DNA of 64,000 nt from Deltaproteobacteria bacterium (GTDB taxonomy: Bacteria > Desulfobacterota > Desulfobacteria > Desulfobacterales > B30-G6): the NCBI GenBank assembly GCA_022340465.1, contig JAJDNW010000024.1, forward strand, positions 1 through 64,000, written 5' to 3'. The notes beneath the pieces were generated by a model, which was not told the DNA's origin, did no database searches, and worked only from the letters and a program-made list of their open reading frames with translations. Shown in pieces: positions 17,169-26,180 of the stretch. Position numbers and translations under genes: made by a program. Numbering within the stretch: position 1 is the first letter of the stretch; each line of letters opens with the position of its first letter.

Positions 17169-18519
17169 AATATCGGCTCCTCGTTTTTCTCTTAATCGCT
17201 TCGGCAAATCGTGCCGGGAAAAGGCATAGTTTAATAAAAAAAGTGACCGGCCAGCGCAGCCACACGGGCAATCTGAATTGTCCGATGCCTAAATAGAGTT
17301 CAATCGGCAGAGAAAAGAAAGGCTCGGAAAGATACTGTACATCCGTAAGCCACCACCGGTTGTAAAGATCAGCCGCTGTTTCCATCTCGCAAGTCGAAGC
17401 GGATCTGTTCGGGCCGGCATAGTAGTCGCTTTCCCTCCGGCTTCTGTGTATCATGCCAAGTAAGGCCGTAGTGTCTAGGTACCTGACATAATGTTTTAAG
17501 CTGCGTTTGCTGAAGTCTTGCTTTTTAACGGCATCTCCGATGGTTTCCGCCGCCATCATTCCGGACAGGATACAGGTAGGCACCCCCATACCGGTAGTGG
17601 TGGCTGTAATGCCGCCGGCCTCACCACAGAGAATCACCCCGTCTCCGTAAAGGTTCTCCGGCGGTATCCTGCCGCCGTCGGACAAAATGTGGGCCTGGTA
17701 TTCCCGTAGCACAGCACCTTTGATAAGGTTGTTGACATAAGGGTGCTCTTTGAGTTTATCCAGCTGCTCATGCAGCCGGATATGCTTCTGTTGCAGTTCA
17801 TCCAGGCGGGCAAAAACCGCCAGGGAAATGCTGTCCCTGTTGGTGTACATTGTTGCTGAAAATATATCCAATTCATTCAACCGGTAGCAGTAGATGCCCT
17901 GCTCGCAGGCGATGCCGTCTGTCAGCTGGAAGCGTTCGTTGATGACAGCGGCGGGAAGGTCGAGCACCTCCTTGACAGCCAGATAACACCGTTCAGGTTT
18001 CCAGGTCGTAACCAGTCCGGATTTTTCACCGACAACGGTGTGATAACCGTCCGCACCCACGACCACATCGGCATACAGTTCTTCTTCTCCCACTTTGACC
18101 CCGACCACCTGGTCGCCGTCTTTAATCAAGTCGCCCACCTTCATGCCGCTCATTAGCTGAACGCCGGCATCAACGGCCTTCTTTGCAAACCAGGCATCGA
18201 ACTTTCTTCTGAAGGCGGTAAATGCTATCGGGTCATCGACCCAGCGGTAGTTGTGGCTTGTAAGCGCCTTGGAATCGTTTGGGCCCAGATACACCTGGTC
18301 CGTACGCACGACCATTCTTTCAAAAGGCAGATCCTTTCTGAAATCCGGAATCAAGCGTTTTAACTCAGCCGCATACAGTACAAAAGAAGACACATTCTTT
18401 TCACCCGGCACCCGTCCCCGCTCGAACAGAACGGTCTCGACCCCCTTGCGGGCCAGAGCAAGTGCACAGGCCGAACCGGCAGGGCCGGCACCGACCACGA
18501 TGCAAGTTACTTTATCCAT
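17152..18519 (-). CDS. fixC: FixC, electron-transfer-flavoprotein:quinone oxidoreductase
   Basis: 455 residues. The N-terminal FAD motif TCIVVGAGPAGSACALALAR (residues 5-24) is followed by GEKNVSSFVLYAAEL, VVVGADGYHTVVGEKSGL and CGEAGGITATTTGMGVPTCI, all conserved in FixC/ETF-QO. It takes electrons from electron-transfer flavoprotein and passes them towards quinone or, with FixABX, takes part in bifurcation. The ribosome site is AAGGATGA. It pairs with fixX, but FixAB/EtfAB must come from elsewhere. The location beside several FAD amine oxidoreductases suggests it collects their electrons. The C-terminus has a hydrophobic, membrane-associating stretch (PVTFFIKLCLFPARF). Confidence 0.9.
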   Translation of the reverse strand: MDKVTCIVVGAGPAGSACALALARKGVETVLFERGRVPGEKNVSSFVLYAAELKRLIPDFRKDLPFERMVVRTDQVYLGPNDSKALTSHNYRWVDDPIAFTAFRRKFDAWFAKKAVDAGVQLMSGMKVGDLIKDGDQVVGVKVGEEELYADVVVGADGYHTVVGEKSGLVTTWKPERCYLAVKEVLDLPAAVINERFQLTDGIACEQGIYCYRLNELDIFSATMYTNRDSISLAVFARLDELQQKHIRLHEQLDKLKEHPYVNNLIKGAVLREYQAHILSDGGRIPPENLYGDGVILCGEAGGITATTTGMGVPTCILSGMMAAETIGDAVKKQDFSKRSLKHYVRYLDTTALLGMIHRSRRESDYYAGPNRSASTCEMETAADLYNRWWLTDVQYLSEPFFSLPIELYLGIGQFRLPVWLRWPVTFFIKLCLFPARFAEAIKRKTRSRYYEWKK

Positions 18520-18544
18520 GCTTCATCCTTTTCCGTGTTGCCTG

Positions 18545-19957
18545 TCAGGGTGAATATACCGGTTTTGTTGCCGCATCCAACCACTCATGGTCCACTTGGA
18601 TTTGGGTCCATTTTCTGGAAAAGAAGCCGGCGAACATGAACAGGCTGTGAAAAACCAGGTAAAGGGCAAAGGCGCTCCAGGCTCCGTAGATTCCGAAATC
18701 GAACACCCGCGTGAACAAAAGGGTGCAGCCAATGATACACACAACATTGGTGGCAATTTCGGATATGAGTACATAGCGCCCCCAACCGTTGTGGGTAAAA
18801 ATAACCTCAAAAGGAAACCCGACCGCCTCAATGAGTAAAAACGGGGCAAAAAACCGCAGGGCCTTTGACCCGGCTTCCACCAGAGCGGCATCCGCATTGA
18901 AGACACGCACGATGTGATCTGGGAAAAAGAAGATCAGCCCAAACATTACGACACCGATCAGGATGGCGATGACTTCCGAAGCATAGGCATAGCGAACGGC
19001 TTCCCTTTTCTTTTCTTCTCCCAGGGCATTACCCACCAGGATGGAACCGCCTTCGGCAAAGCCGCCCACCATGGTCCTTTTCAGGACGAATATGGTAAAT
19101 ACGATGTGCGTTGCAGCCAGATACAGGATGTCGAGGTTGGCGATCATGGATTCATAATAGAGGAATATGAAAAGGGCCGAACCCAATTGGGCGATAATGG
19201 GGCTTGCTGAACGCAGAATGCCGTTGATGATATCCCCACGCAGATTTGTAAACGTCAGGCAATGATAGGGCCTTACATCTGTTGCCAACAGGGCATATCC
19301 GACCAGAAAGACCGTGCCCAGGCTTTGGGCGATGACCGTTCCCAATGCCGCGCCCATAATACCTAAAGCCGGGAACCCGAATTTACCAAAAATAAACATG
19401 TAGTTGAACACGACGTTCACCAGGTTCAGACCGATCGTCGCCACCATGATGATCTTGGTTTGGTTGACCGCTGCCAGAAAGCCATAGATGGCATAAAAAA
19501 CGCAAGCAAGCGGCATGGCCCATTTGAGGGTGGCGATATAGGCATAGGCCAGCGGTATCAAGTCCTTGTCGTCTAAGAGCATGTTTAATATGGGTTTTGC
19601 AAACAGGCCAACGGCAATGGCGCCGCACCCGACCACGACAGACACGATGAGGGCGTTGTCCAGGGTCTCGCCGGTGCGCTTTTTCAAGGCTTTCAGGGTG
19701 GCTGGATTCCGGTCAGCTTCTTTCTTTTGTCGGCCGAACCGTCGAGAGGCAATGGACTGGGTTCCCGGCGCCAGGGGCCAAACGATCACCCACAGCAGTT
19801 CACCGAAGATGGTGGCGATGCCGATGGCTGCCAGGTAATCGGTTCCCAGCCTCCCCACCATGACAGAGTCGGCAAGGACCATTAGAAATTCCGACACGAG
19901 TCCGGCTAAAAGGGGCGCTCCCAGAATAAGTATTTTTTTTAAATGGCTGTGATTCAT
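18545..19957 (-). CDS. MATE-family efflux transporter
   Basis: 470 residues with about 12 hydrophobic helices and the internal two-fold repeat of the MATE/NorM family; the first helices include PLLAGLVSEFLMVLADSVMV and GTDYLAAIGIATIF. Members export organic cations or small metabolites using a Na+ or H+ gradient. It is 25 bases upstream of fixC on the same strand, and 195 bases downstream of the sigma54-controlled decarboxylase gene, also on the same strand. It could therefore export that pathway's product or belong with fixCX; the sequence does not decide. The ribosome site is weak. Confidence 0.87.
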   Translation of the reverse strand: MNHSHLKKILILGAPLLAGLVSEFLMVLADSVMVGRLGTDYLAAIGIATIFGELLWVIVWPLAPGTQSIASRRFGRQKKEADRNPATLKALKKRTGETLDNALIVSVVVGCGAIAVGLFAKPILNMLLDDKDLIPLAYAYIATLKWAMPLACVFYAIYGFLAAVNQTKIIMVATIGLNLVNVVFNYMFIFGKFGFPALGIMGAALGTVIAQSLGTVFLVGYALLATDVRPYHCLTFTNLRGDIINGILRSASPIIAQLGSALFIFLYYESMIANLDILYLAATHIVFTIFVLKRTMVGGFAEGGSILVGNALGEEKKREAVRYAYASEVIAILIGVVMFGLIFFFPDHIVRVFNADAALVEAGSKALRFFAPFLLIEAVGFPFEVIFTHNGWGRYVLISEIATNVVCIIGCTLLFTRVFDFGIYGAWSAFALYLVFHSLFMFAGFFSRKWTQIQVDHEWLDAATKPVYSP

Positions 19958-20152
19958 ATGTTTTCGAATCGGCCTATCGAAATTAACACGAAGTTGTGTA
20001 TATTTCGTTAAATATATGGGTTGATAGTTGCGATTGTCAAGAATATATTAGCGAAATACGAAAATTTAAAAAACAGCTGTGGCGTGTCCGGCGGCGTGGC
20101 GAATAGAGGGAACTACACTTGGGAGGGAGCGTCCGCCTGTTTGAAGCGGGCG

Positions 20153-21460
20153 TCAGTCGGCGGTTACAACCTTGGGCAGCGGTTTGATGAAGTTTTGTCT
20201 CAGGCTGTAGGTGTAGGCCCCCTGGTTGGGAACCATCAGGATGTCACCTGTCTCGATGGCCGTGCCAAAGTAGAAGTAGCCCCATACATCGTGGGGTGTG
20301 CATAGGGAACCCAGGATGTGACATGGGGTTTCCGTCAGCGAAGGGCGGGTCAGGTTTAGCAATGGAAAGTAGTCGCTTTCAAAGCGCTCCCAGCCAATGG
20401 CGTTGGTTCCGGCATCGGTGATCACCAGGTCCGGCGCTTTTTTGTCTGCCACGGTGACCAAAAGGTGCATGGCTTCATGACTGAGCCAACGGCCGGGTTC
20501 AATACAGATGCGGCCAGGCAATATGGAAAAAAGATGTTCATGGATGGCTGCGCCCAGCTGTTCGGCGACGCTTTCTATGGGAACGGCCGGGAGACAGTGG
20601 TGGGATGCGGGGCACTCCGGTGCATACCCCAATGCCTGTCTTGCGCGTCCGGGCGGGGTGGCATCGGGGTGCAGCCATTCACCTTCTTCGGGCCAATAAC
20701 CGCCGCCGATATCGATAAATTCAATGGCCTTCCTATGGGCGGGTGACAGTCTTCCGATGGTCTTGCCGAGCTTTTGGATAAAGGCGATCTGGGGGCGGGG
20801 GGACAGGTTCCAGCTGGTATGAAATTGCAGCCCGCTCAAGCGGATGTATGGGCAGCGGTTCGCCGTCCGGAAGAAATCCTCGATCGCGTCCACGGAGATA
20901 CCGAATTTGCGCCAAAGTCCACTGGGATTCACGGTCAGGCGCACGCCGCAGTTCACCGTCTGCTTCAGCCTGGATGCCACCGCTGCCAAGCGCTCCATCT
21001 CACCCGGACTGTCCATCAGGATGGTCACCCTGTCGGCATGCCTTGCTGCCAGAAGCAGTTCATGGCCAACTTTTCCCGGACCGCTGAAGACGATCTCCCT
21101 GGCATCCAGCTCAAGGGCCATTTTGAGCTCAAGCCCGCTGGAGACATCCAGGCCAAAGCCGCGCGCCAGCAGGCATCTGGCCACATCGGGGTGGTTGTTG
21201 CTCTTTACGGCATAGTAAAAGCCCACTGGTGAAAAGACATTTTCAAAGGCGGCTTTGAGTCGATCGGCTCTGGCCTTCAGCACGGCGGTGTCCAGCAGGT
21301 AGAGGGGGGAGCCGTGGGTTCGGACAGCTTCCAGGAAGCGCCCGCGCTGTTCAAAATAAGGGGCGACAAAGGCCTTAAGCTTATCTGCCGACAATTCAGG
21401 CACAGGATGGGATAAGAGATGGCTCAGGGAGCGCTGCAAATCTTCGTTGGACGGGCCCAT
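20153..21460 (-). CDS. PLP-dependent decarboxylase, LysA/ornithine-decarboxylase fold type III
   Basis: 435 residues. The PLP lysine is in FYYAVKSNNHPDVARCL (about residue 80); HTSW, the glycine loop FIDIGGGYWPEEGEW and EPGRWL follow in the family order. LGSLCTPHDVWG carries the cysteine that contacts substrate in the diaminopimelate/ornithine/carboxynorspermidine decarboxylase group, and GAYTYSLRQNF closes the active site. The true substrate is unknown; a modified diamino acid is likely. It starts one base after the ATP-grasp stop with GGAGGTGGCC inside that gene's end, so the two are translationally coupled. About 195 bases of spacer separate it from the MATE gene. Confidence 0.83.
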   Translation of the reverse strand: MGPSNEDLQRSLSHLLSHPVPELSADKLKAFVAPYFEQRGRFLEAVRTHGSPLYLLDTAVLKARADRLKAAFENVFSPVGFYYAVKSNNHPDVARCLLARGFGLDVSSGLELKMALELDAREIVFSGPGKVGHELLLAARHADRVTILMDSPGEMERLAAVASRLKQTVNCGVRLTVNPSGLWRKFGISVDAIEDFFRTANRCPYIRLSGLQFHTSWNLSPRPQIAFIQKLGKTIGRLSPAHRKAIEFIDIGGGYWPEEGEWLHPDATPPGRARQALGYAPECPASHHCLPAVPIESVAEQLGAAIHEHLFSILPGRICIEPGRWLSHEAMHLLVTVADKKAPDLVITDAGTNAIGWERFESDYFPLLNLTRPSLTETPCHILGSLCTPHDVWGYFYFGTAIETGDILMVPNQGAYTYSLRQNFIKPLPKVVTAD

Positions 21461-21461
21461 A

Positions 21462-22763
21462 TCAGGCCACCTCCACCGGGATGCGGTCTAAAAGTTGGTT
21501 GCACTGGGCGTGAATATCCGCGCTGTCATCCGGAGCAAAGATCATGTGTCCCAGAAGCCATGATTCATAATCCGCGGGTGGCAAGGTGATCCGGTGGCCA
21601 GGCTGTTGAATCACATGTATTTCCATTACGCGCGGGTCGCTTGCGACGGTGTCGACGTCGACACTTCTGAGCGTACCGCTGCGCCTGGCCAGCACCCTTA
21701 CCCCCACCAGGCGTTTTGCCGAGGAAAGCGGTGGCGGCGGCTCGATTTGCTGCCGGGAAAAATCGATCTGCAACTTGAGTATGTCCAGACCGTATCCGCA
21801 GCGCAGTAAAAAGGGCAAACAGTCCCCTCCCGGTCGAGGAGCCAGTTCCAGCAGAACGATGGTATCCCCACTGATAATAAAATCGAGCATACACACGGCA
21901 CGTTCGAGCCCCAGGGCCGCTGCACATTGATATAAAAGTCGGTTAAAACGCTTTTCACTCACCCATACAGGCAGTTGTGCGGGCAGTAAATAACCCAAAA
22001 TTGTACCGAACGGTTCGGTCGGCGATTTTATTTTTCGGGCCAGACGGATAACCCGGGCTCGTCCATCCTGCAAAATAAAGTCACAGCTATACTCATGCCC
22101 TTCTATAAACCCTTCGGCCATGATCAAAGGACCGACAGCCGGTATCAAGGATCTGTAGAGTCTGTGTTTGCAGCGTTCCTGCAAGCCTTTATGAATTTGA
22201 TCATAACGATCCGCGCAGGCTTGCGCATCGGTGCATTCGAAGACCAATTCACTGCCGCTGCCGTTGGTTGGTTTGAGCACCACAGGACCGCCGACCGTTC
22301 TGAAAAAATCGATGGCCTCGTCTGCCGATCCAACGATGGCAGCAGGCGCCGTGCTTAATCCGTGTTTCAGCCAAAGATGTTTGGCCGTTAATTTGTCGCG
22401 GCAGTTGCGTACGGCCTTCACCGACGGATAGGGCAATGAAAAGTGCTCCGCCAACACTGCCGTCAGTTCCATGGATTCGCAGTCAAAGCAGGCAATTCCC
22501 TCTAGGGCCAGGCCGTGTATTCTGAGGTGTTTTTCAAGCAGTCCGAGCGCCCCACGGTAATCGGTCAGGTCGCAGCACAGCTCGTCGGAAGGCTCCGGAG
22601 ATCCTTCGGTGGCCGCGCGGCGAACCTTTGCGTCGGTGAAAAAGAGAGCCTGTCGCGGGCAGGAATGCTGGATCCACTCGATATAGTCCGGCGTGGTGCC
22701 GACCACCAGGATCCTGAGATCAGGCTGCGAAACTGGGCTGCCTGAACCAAAACTGTGATTCAT
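21462..22763 (-). CDS. ATP-grasp ligase
   Basis: 433 residues from ATG 22763, which follows GGAGATCCGGC and overlaps the upstream gene by 44 bases. ATP-grasp features are clear: KLTAKHLWLKHGLSTAPA, the ATP-binding strand GGPVVLKPTNGSGSELVFEC, and metal-binding LLELAPRPGGDCLPFLL (compare carboxylate-amine ligases such as carnosine synthase and BL00235-like enzymes). It forms an amide between a carboxylate and an amino group at ATP cost. The N-terminal ~100 residues are a pre-ATP-grasp domain. The partners imply that it joins a GNAT-modified or amino-acid building block to an amine made by the decarboxylase; this is inference. It is not PylC: no PylB or PylD is present. Confidence 0.85.
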   Translation of the reverse strand: MNHSFGSGSPVSQPDLRILVVGTTPDYIEWIQHSCPRQALFFTDAKVRRAATEGSPEPSDELCCDLTDYRGALGLLEKHLRIHGLALEGIACFDCESMELTAVLAEHFSLPYPSVKAVRNCRDKLTAKHLWLKHGLSTAPAAIVGSADEAIDFFRTVGGPVVLKPTNGSGSELVFECTDAQACADRYDQIHKGLQERCKHRLYRSLIPAVGPLIMAEGFIEGHEYSCDFILQDGRARVIRLARKIKSPTEPFGTILGYLLPAQLPVWVSEKRFNRLLYQCAAALGLERAVCMLDFIISGDTIVLLELAPRPGGDCLPFLLRCGYGLDILKLQIDFSRQQIEPPPPLSSAKRLVGVRVLARRSGTLRSVDVDTVASDPRVMEIHVIQQPGHRITLPPADYESWLLGHMIFAPDDSADIHAQCNQLLDRIPVEVA

Positions 22764-23694
22764 GCCGGATCTCCATGGTATGCGGCCGTTGTATCTGGAA
22801 AAGTGGTCGGGGGGTAAGGTGAAAGCGCTGCTTCCAGTTAAAATCACCGCAAAGAAAATCTACCAGGGCGATCTTCCGGTCGCAGGCCCACTCAAGGTGG
22901 TGCAGATTGATCATTTTTGCCACCCCTGGAAAATCTGCGTGGGTTCCTCCGGCAAGCACGGAGTAGGTGTTGTTCCAGACGGCTCCCATGTCAACCGCTG
23001 CCACACGGCCTCCTATCAAAACGGTGGTGACCCGCAACATGTCGTTGGCCAGAAGCCATGCGGCCAAGCTCTCGAAGGCACCTAAAAAACGAGTGTCGTA
23101 AAAGTAAGATTTGTCTTTATAGTACTCCAGGTTCAGGCGAAACATCCATTCCAGATCAGGCGCGTGGTTGTGCCGAAATGAGATGCCGCTGCTTTTAAGA
23201 TGGTTGATCTCACTGTTCAGTTTTTTCCGCGATTTGCCGGTAAACGTGTTCCAGTAGCCCTGCATTGCAAACTGGTATTGACCGGGAAAGAAGAGATAGC
23301 CGACCTCGTCCTCGGTCGTTCGGCGTGCCATTTCCAGCCGGTGGTTCGGGCATAGATAACGGATCTGCGTACCCTGGGGCATCTGGTCCAGAAGCGCTCT
23401 GGCAGACGCGGAATCGGCAGCAACGATTTTGTTTTGTTCAAGCCACGTTTGTCCGTGCCACACCTCGCCGGGAAAGTGGCCGAAACAGTCTTCTTCGTCG
23501 ATCCAGCTCAATGCAAGCAGGCCACATACCCGATGCCCCCGGGTGGCGACTAGAAAGTGGGGCTGATGGTGATAGTGCCGCTGAAAACACTCCCGGACCG
23601 GCCAAAGGTCGAAGATGCACTGCCGGGGCCATTGCCGCTTCCACAGTGATTCGGCCCTGTCGAGATCATTACACACGTGAATTTTGGGAATCAT
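22720..23694 (-). CDS. GNAT/FemAB-like acyl- or aminoacyltransferase
   Basis: 324 residues. The fold reads as GNAT/CelD-type: GKSRKKLNSEINHLKSSGIS, FRLNLEYYKDKSYF, RVTTVLIGGRVAAVDMGAVW and the C-terminal ALVDFLCGDFNWKQRF. These resemble the CelD/BcsL and FemAB groups that transfer acyl or aminoacyl units to amino groups. Substrates are unknown. It is the first gene of the minus-strand operon, directly behind a perfect -24/-12 promoter, with AAAGGGCGG before its ATG. It overlaps the ATP-grasp gene by 44 bases, so the three enzymes must be made together. Confidence 0.75.
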   Translation of the reverse strand: MIPKIHVCNDLDRAESLWKRQWPRQCIFDLWPVRECFQRHYHHQPHFLVATRGHRVCGLLALSWIDEEDCFGHFPGEVWHGQTWLEQNKIVAADSASARALLDQMPQGTQIRYLCPNHRLEMARRTTEDEVGYLFFPGQYQFAMQGYWNTFTGKSRKKLNSEINHLKSSGISFRHNHAPDLEWMFRLNLEYYKDKSYFYDTRFLGAFESLAAWLLANDMLRVTTVLIGGRVAAVDMGAVWNNTYSVLAGGTHADFPGVAKMINLHHLEWACDRKIALVDFLCGDFNWKQRFHLTPRPLFQIQRPHTMEIRHESQFWFRQPSFAA

Positions 23695-23772
23695 GGACCG
23701 CCCTTTCTTTTAAGGCTTTCCCGCAGGAGCGGTAAGCACTATTTTGGATTGGATCTTTTTAGAATGAGTTTC

Positions 23773-23788
23773 AGCAAATTGTGTGCCA
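23773..23788 (-). promoter_or_regulatory. sigma54 (-24/-12) promoter of the GNAT/ATP-grasp/decarboxylase operon
   Basis: Reads TGGCACACAATTTGCT on the minus strand: GG, exactly ten bases, GC, and TGGCAC-N5-TTGC in full. It sits about 80 bases before the GNAT start, giving a leader of roughly 65-70 bases. Because sigma54 needs an activator, the divergent NtrC-type gene at 24.1 kb is the obvious candidate. Confidence 0.85.
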
Positions 23789-24115
23789 ACCGCGGATATT
23801 TTTCTAACCATTCGTTTTATCTATTATTTTAATATAGAGACTGCTTTTGAGGCTTCAATTAGTGGTATTTAGATACTTAAATATAAAATATCGGTATTAG
23901 ATTACCATTAAATTCAGTTAGGTTTCTTTTTTCTCTTATCACGGATTCAAGCCATCGGAAAAATGATCTATTGCCAATCATATAAAATAGATATGTTGTA
24001 TTAAAAATCCGTTAAGGCGCATCGTGGATTATTTGGTTGCATTAACGTACCGGTTGTCATATCTTTCACAAACGGCCAGAAAACGGTAACTAATTGCCGA
24101 TAAAAGGAGTCGGTG
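23789..24115. promoter_or_regulatory. AT-rich regulatory region with candidate enhancer sites
   Basis: There is no gene here. Two related partial palindromes, GGTATTTAGATAC (23864-23876) and GGTATTAGATTACC (23893-23906), lie 75-130 bases upstream of the sigma54 promoter, the usual distance for activator binding. A third GGTAAC-N-rich segment lies near 24085. The promoter of the activator gene itself is not obvious. Confidence 0.45.
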
Positions 24116-25528
24116 GTGATAATAAGGGTTGCACTGGCGATTGAGGACAATCGGTTGCTCGGCTATCTGGAGCGCAAGCTTTCAGCTTCGGACGTACGCA
24201 TCGAAGCCATTGGGGGGCATCAAGCTGTGTGGGAAAAGCTGATGCGAAGCGCCTGTGATGTTATCATTATCAACGAAGCGCTGATCCCTGGAGCGACTGA
24301 AGACGGCATAATAATGCTCAACGACTTGCCGGAAAATCCTACCACCATTGTGATTCTGGACAGAGATGTGGCCGAGGACCACGCACAGCTGACAGCCGCC
24401 GGTGCCGATTTGGTCCTCTATGGCGGCATATCCAAAAAAAGCATGTCTGAAGCGATTGAAACCGCGTTGGATTCCAGGCGCCAATATATCCAGGGCCGGC
24501 GATTTGACCGCCGCGGAGCATCGGAGCCCAAGCTTGCCGATTTTGTGTCGGAGAGCCGTGCGATGCAGCTGTTCATGGAAGATGTACAGCAGGTCATTGC
24601 CAACGATACGCCCATTTTGCTTTTGGGTGAAACAGGGGTAGGCAAAGAGCATCTGGCCAAAGCGATCCATGCTCAAAGCCCTCGATCCGCAGGACCCTTC
24701 ATAACCGTCAATATGGCGGCCATGCCCGATCAGCTACTGGAAAGCGAGTTGTTCGGCCATGAGCAGGGCGCGTTTACCGGCGCCATACGCTATCGCCGGG
24801 GCGCATTTGAATTGGCCCACGGCGGCACCATTTTTTTAGATGAGATTGGAGAGATGCCCCTGCATCTGCAAACCAAGTTGCTGGGTGTTTTACAAAACTA
24901 TGAAGTCAAACCGGTGGGGGGGGAGACGACTATCGGCCTGGACGTGCGTGTCATTGCCGCCACCAATCAAAATCTGGAAGAGCGGATCAATAATGGCAGC
25001 TTCCGGCAGGATCTCTATTATCGTCTCAGCGTGCTGACGCTCGATATTCCCCCGTTGCGACATCGCAGGGAAGATATTCCAGCCATGGTGAGGCGCTTTG
25101 TGGCATATTACCGCTATAAAATAGGCCGGGAAATCAACACGGTCCAGGATCGGGCCCTCAAGGCCCTGTGTGAATACGACTGGCCGGGAAACGTCCGGGA
25201 ATTGATGAATGTGGTCGAACGCGCTATCCTGCTCAGCAAGACCGACGAAATCGGCATGGCCGAACTGCCCCAAGCCTTTCATGGGGATACCACCGATGAC
25301 CTGAACCTCTTTTCAGGGCCGTCTATCGATTGGCAGGCATTGTTTGAGAAAACCCTTCCCGAAGTTCAGCAAATTGCCTTGGAGATGGTGGAGCGGCGCT
25401 ATTTGAGGTCGGTGCTGCAAAAAACCCAGGGTAAAATCAATGTAACCGCTAAAATTGCCGGGATTCATCCCCGCGGCCTGTATAACAAAATGAAACGGTA
25501 TGGATTGAACAAGGAAGATTTCAAGTGA
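24116..25528 (+). CDS. sigma54-dependent transcriptional activator with degenerate receiver
   Basis: 470 residues from GTG 24116, correctly spaced from AAAAGGAG (GTG 24113 is too close). Domains: a receiver-like module (about 1-125), AAA+ (about 145-385) and a Fis-type HTH (about 425-468). Walker A is [15 protein letters not shown], the sigma54-contact loop GAFTGA is intact, and Walker B is [12 protein letters not shown]. The receiver lacks the usual phospho-acceptor: the strand reads [12 protein letters not shown], with Asn where Asp is expected, and the switch residues are also changed, so activation by phosphorylation is doubtful and a ligand or partner protein is more likely. It is divergent from the sigma54-promoted operon and probably controls it. 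Confidence 0.9.
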   Translation: MIIRVALAIEDNRLLGYLERKLSASDVRIEAIGGHQAVWEKLMRSACDVIIINEALIPGATEDGIIMLNDLPENPTTIVILDRDVAEDHAQLTAAGADLVLYGGISKKSMSEAIETALDSRRQYIQGRRFDRRGASEPKLADFVSESRAMQLFMEDVQQVIANDTPILLLGETGVGKEHLAKAIHAQSPRSAGPFITVNMAAMPDQLLESELFGHEQGAFTGAIRYRRGAFELAHGGTIFLDEIGEMPLHLQTKLLGVLQNYEVKPVGGETTIGLDVRVIAATNQNLEERINNGSFRQDLYYRLSVLTLDIPPLRHRREDIPAMVRRFVAYYRYKIGREINTVQDRALKALCEYDWPGNVRELMNVVERAILLSKTDEIGMAELPQAFHGDTTDDLNLFSGPSIDWQALFEKTLPEVQQIALEMVERRYLRSVLQKTQGKINVTAKIAGIHPRGLYNKMKRYGLNKEDFK

Positions 25529-25615
25529 CAGGGCATTCAGGTCACTGTCGCCCGGAAGCCAACGATTGTCCGCCCACGGGTGAGAAATTTGTTCGCGAGC
25601 ATTAGGATGTAAAAA

Positions 25616-26080
25616 ATGATGGAAAAACGAATCGACGCCACAGACATGAGAATCATCCGCCTGCTGCAGCAGAACGGGCGCATGTCCAACACGGACATCG
25701 CCAAAAAAGCGGGTATTTCCGAAACCACCGTTCGCTACCGCCTGCAAAGGCTCACCAAGGAAGAATTCATCCAAATCGTGGCCATGGTCAACCCCTTGAA
25801 GCTGGGGTTCGGTATCGAAGGCAGCATTCGCATCAAGGCAGACATCAAAGCCATCCACAAGATCGCCGAAAAGCTCAAAGCCATCGATTCCCTCTACTTT
25901 GTCGCCCGCAGCATGGGCGTGTATGACTTCGAAACCGAATACTACGTCAAATCGTCGACCGAATTGAAGACGTTGATCGACACCATCAACGCCATCGAAG
26001 GCGTCTTGGACACCGAGGTTTCCACCGTCCTGGACTATGTCAAGGAGCGTTATGACTTCGGGGAGATAGGTGAGGGATAG
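25616..26080 (+). CDS. Lrp/AsnC-family regulator
   Basis: 154 residues. HTH: DATDMRIIRLLQQNGRMSN, then SETTVRYRLQRL (residues 5-60), followed by a RAM-type effector domain. It is very similar by eye to the Lrp protein at 11.8-12.3 kb (IQIVAMVNPLKLGFGI against IQIVAVGNPFKLGFGI), implying recent paralogy and related effectors. It is 87 bases after the sigma54 activator on the same strand and converges on the saccharopine-dehydrogenase-like gene at 26.2-27.4 kb. Confidence 0.9.
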   Translation: MMEKRIDATDMRIIRLLQQNGRMSNTDIAKKAGISETTVRYRLQRLTKEEFIQIVAMVNPLKLGFGIEGSIRIKADIKAIHKIAEKLKAIDSLYFVARSMGVYDFETEYYVKSSTELKTLIDTINAIEGVLDTEVSTVLDYVKERYDFGEIGEG

Positions 26081-26180
26081 CGCCTCGGAGCAAATCGTCA
26101 CGGCACGAATTTATCGCTTCTGGCACGGTGCGGTAAAAATTTTCCAGCTTGGCTTTCAGTCGATATGCATCGCAGCGCTG

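Noticed and set aside
20153-23694. Pyrrolysine biosynthesis genes (an ATP-grasp is present)
   Set aside because: No radical SAM PylB, PylD, PylS or tRNA-Pyl lies nearby, and the ATP-grasp sits in a GNAT/decarboxylase operon, so it is not PylC.
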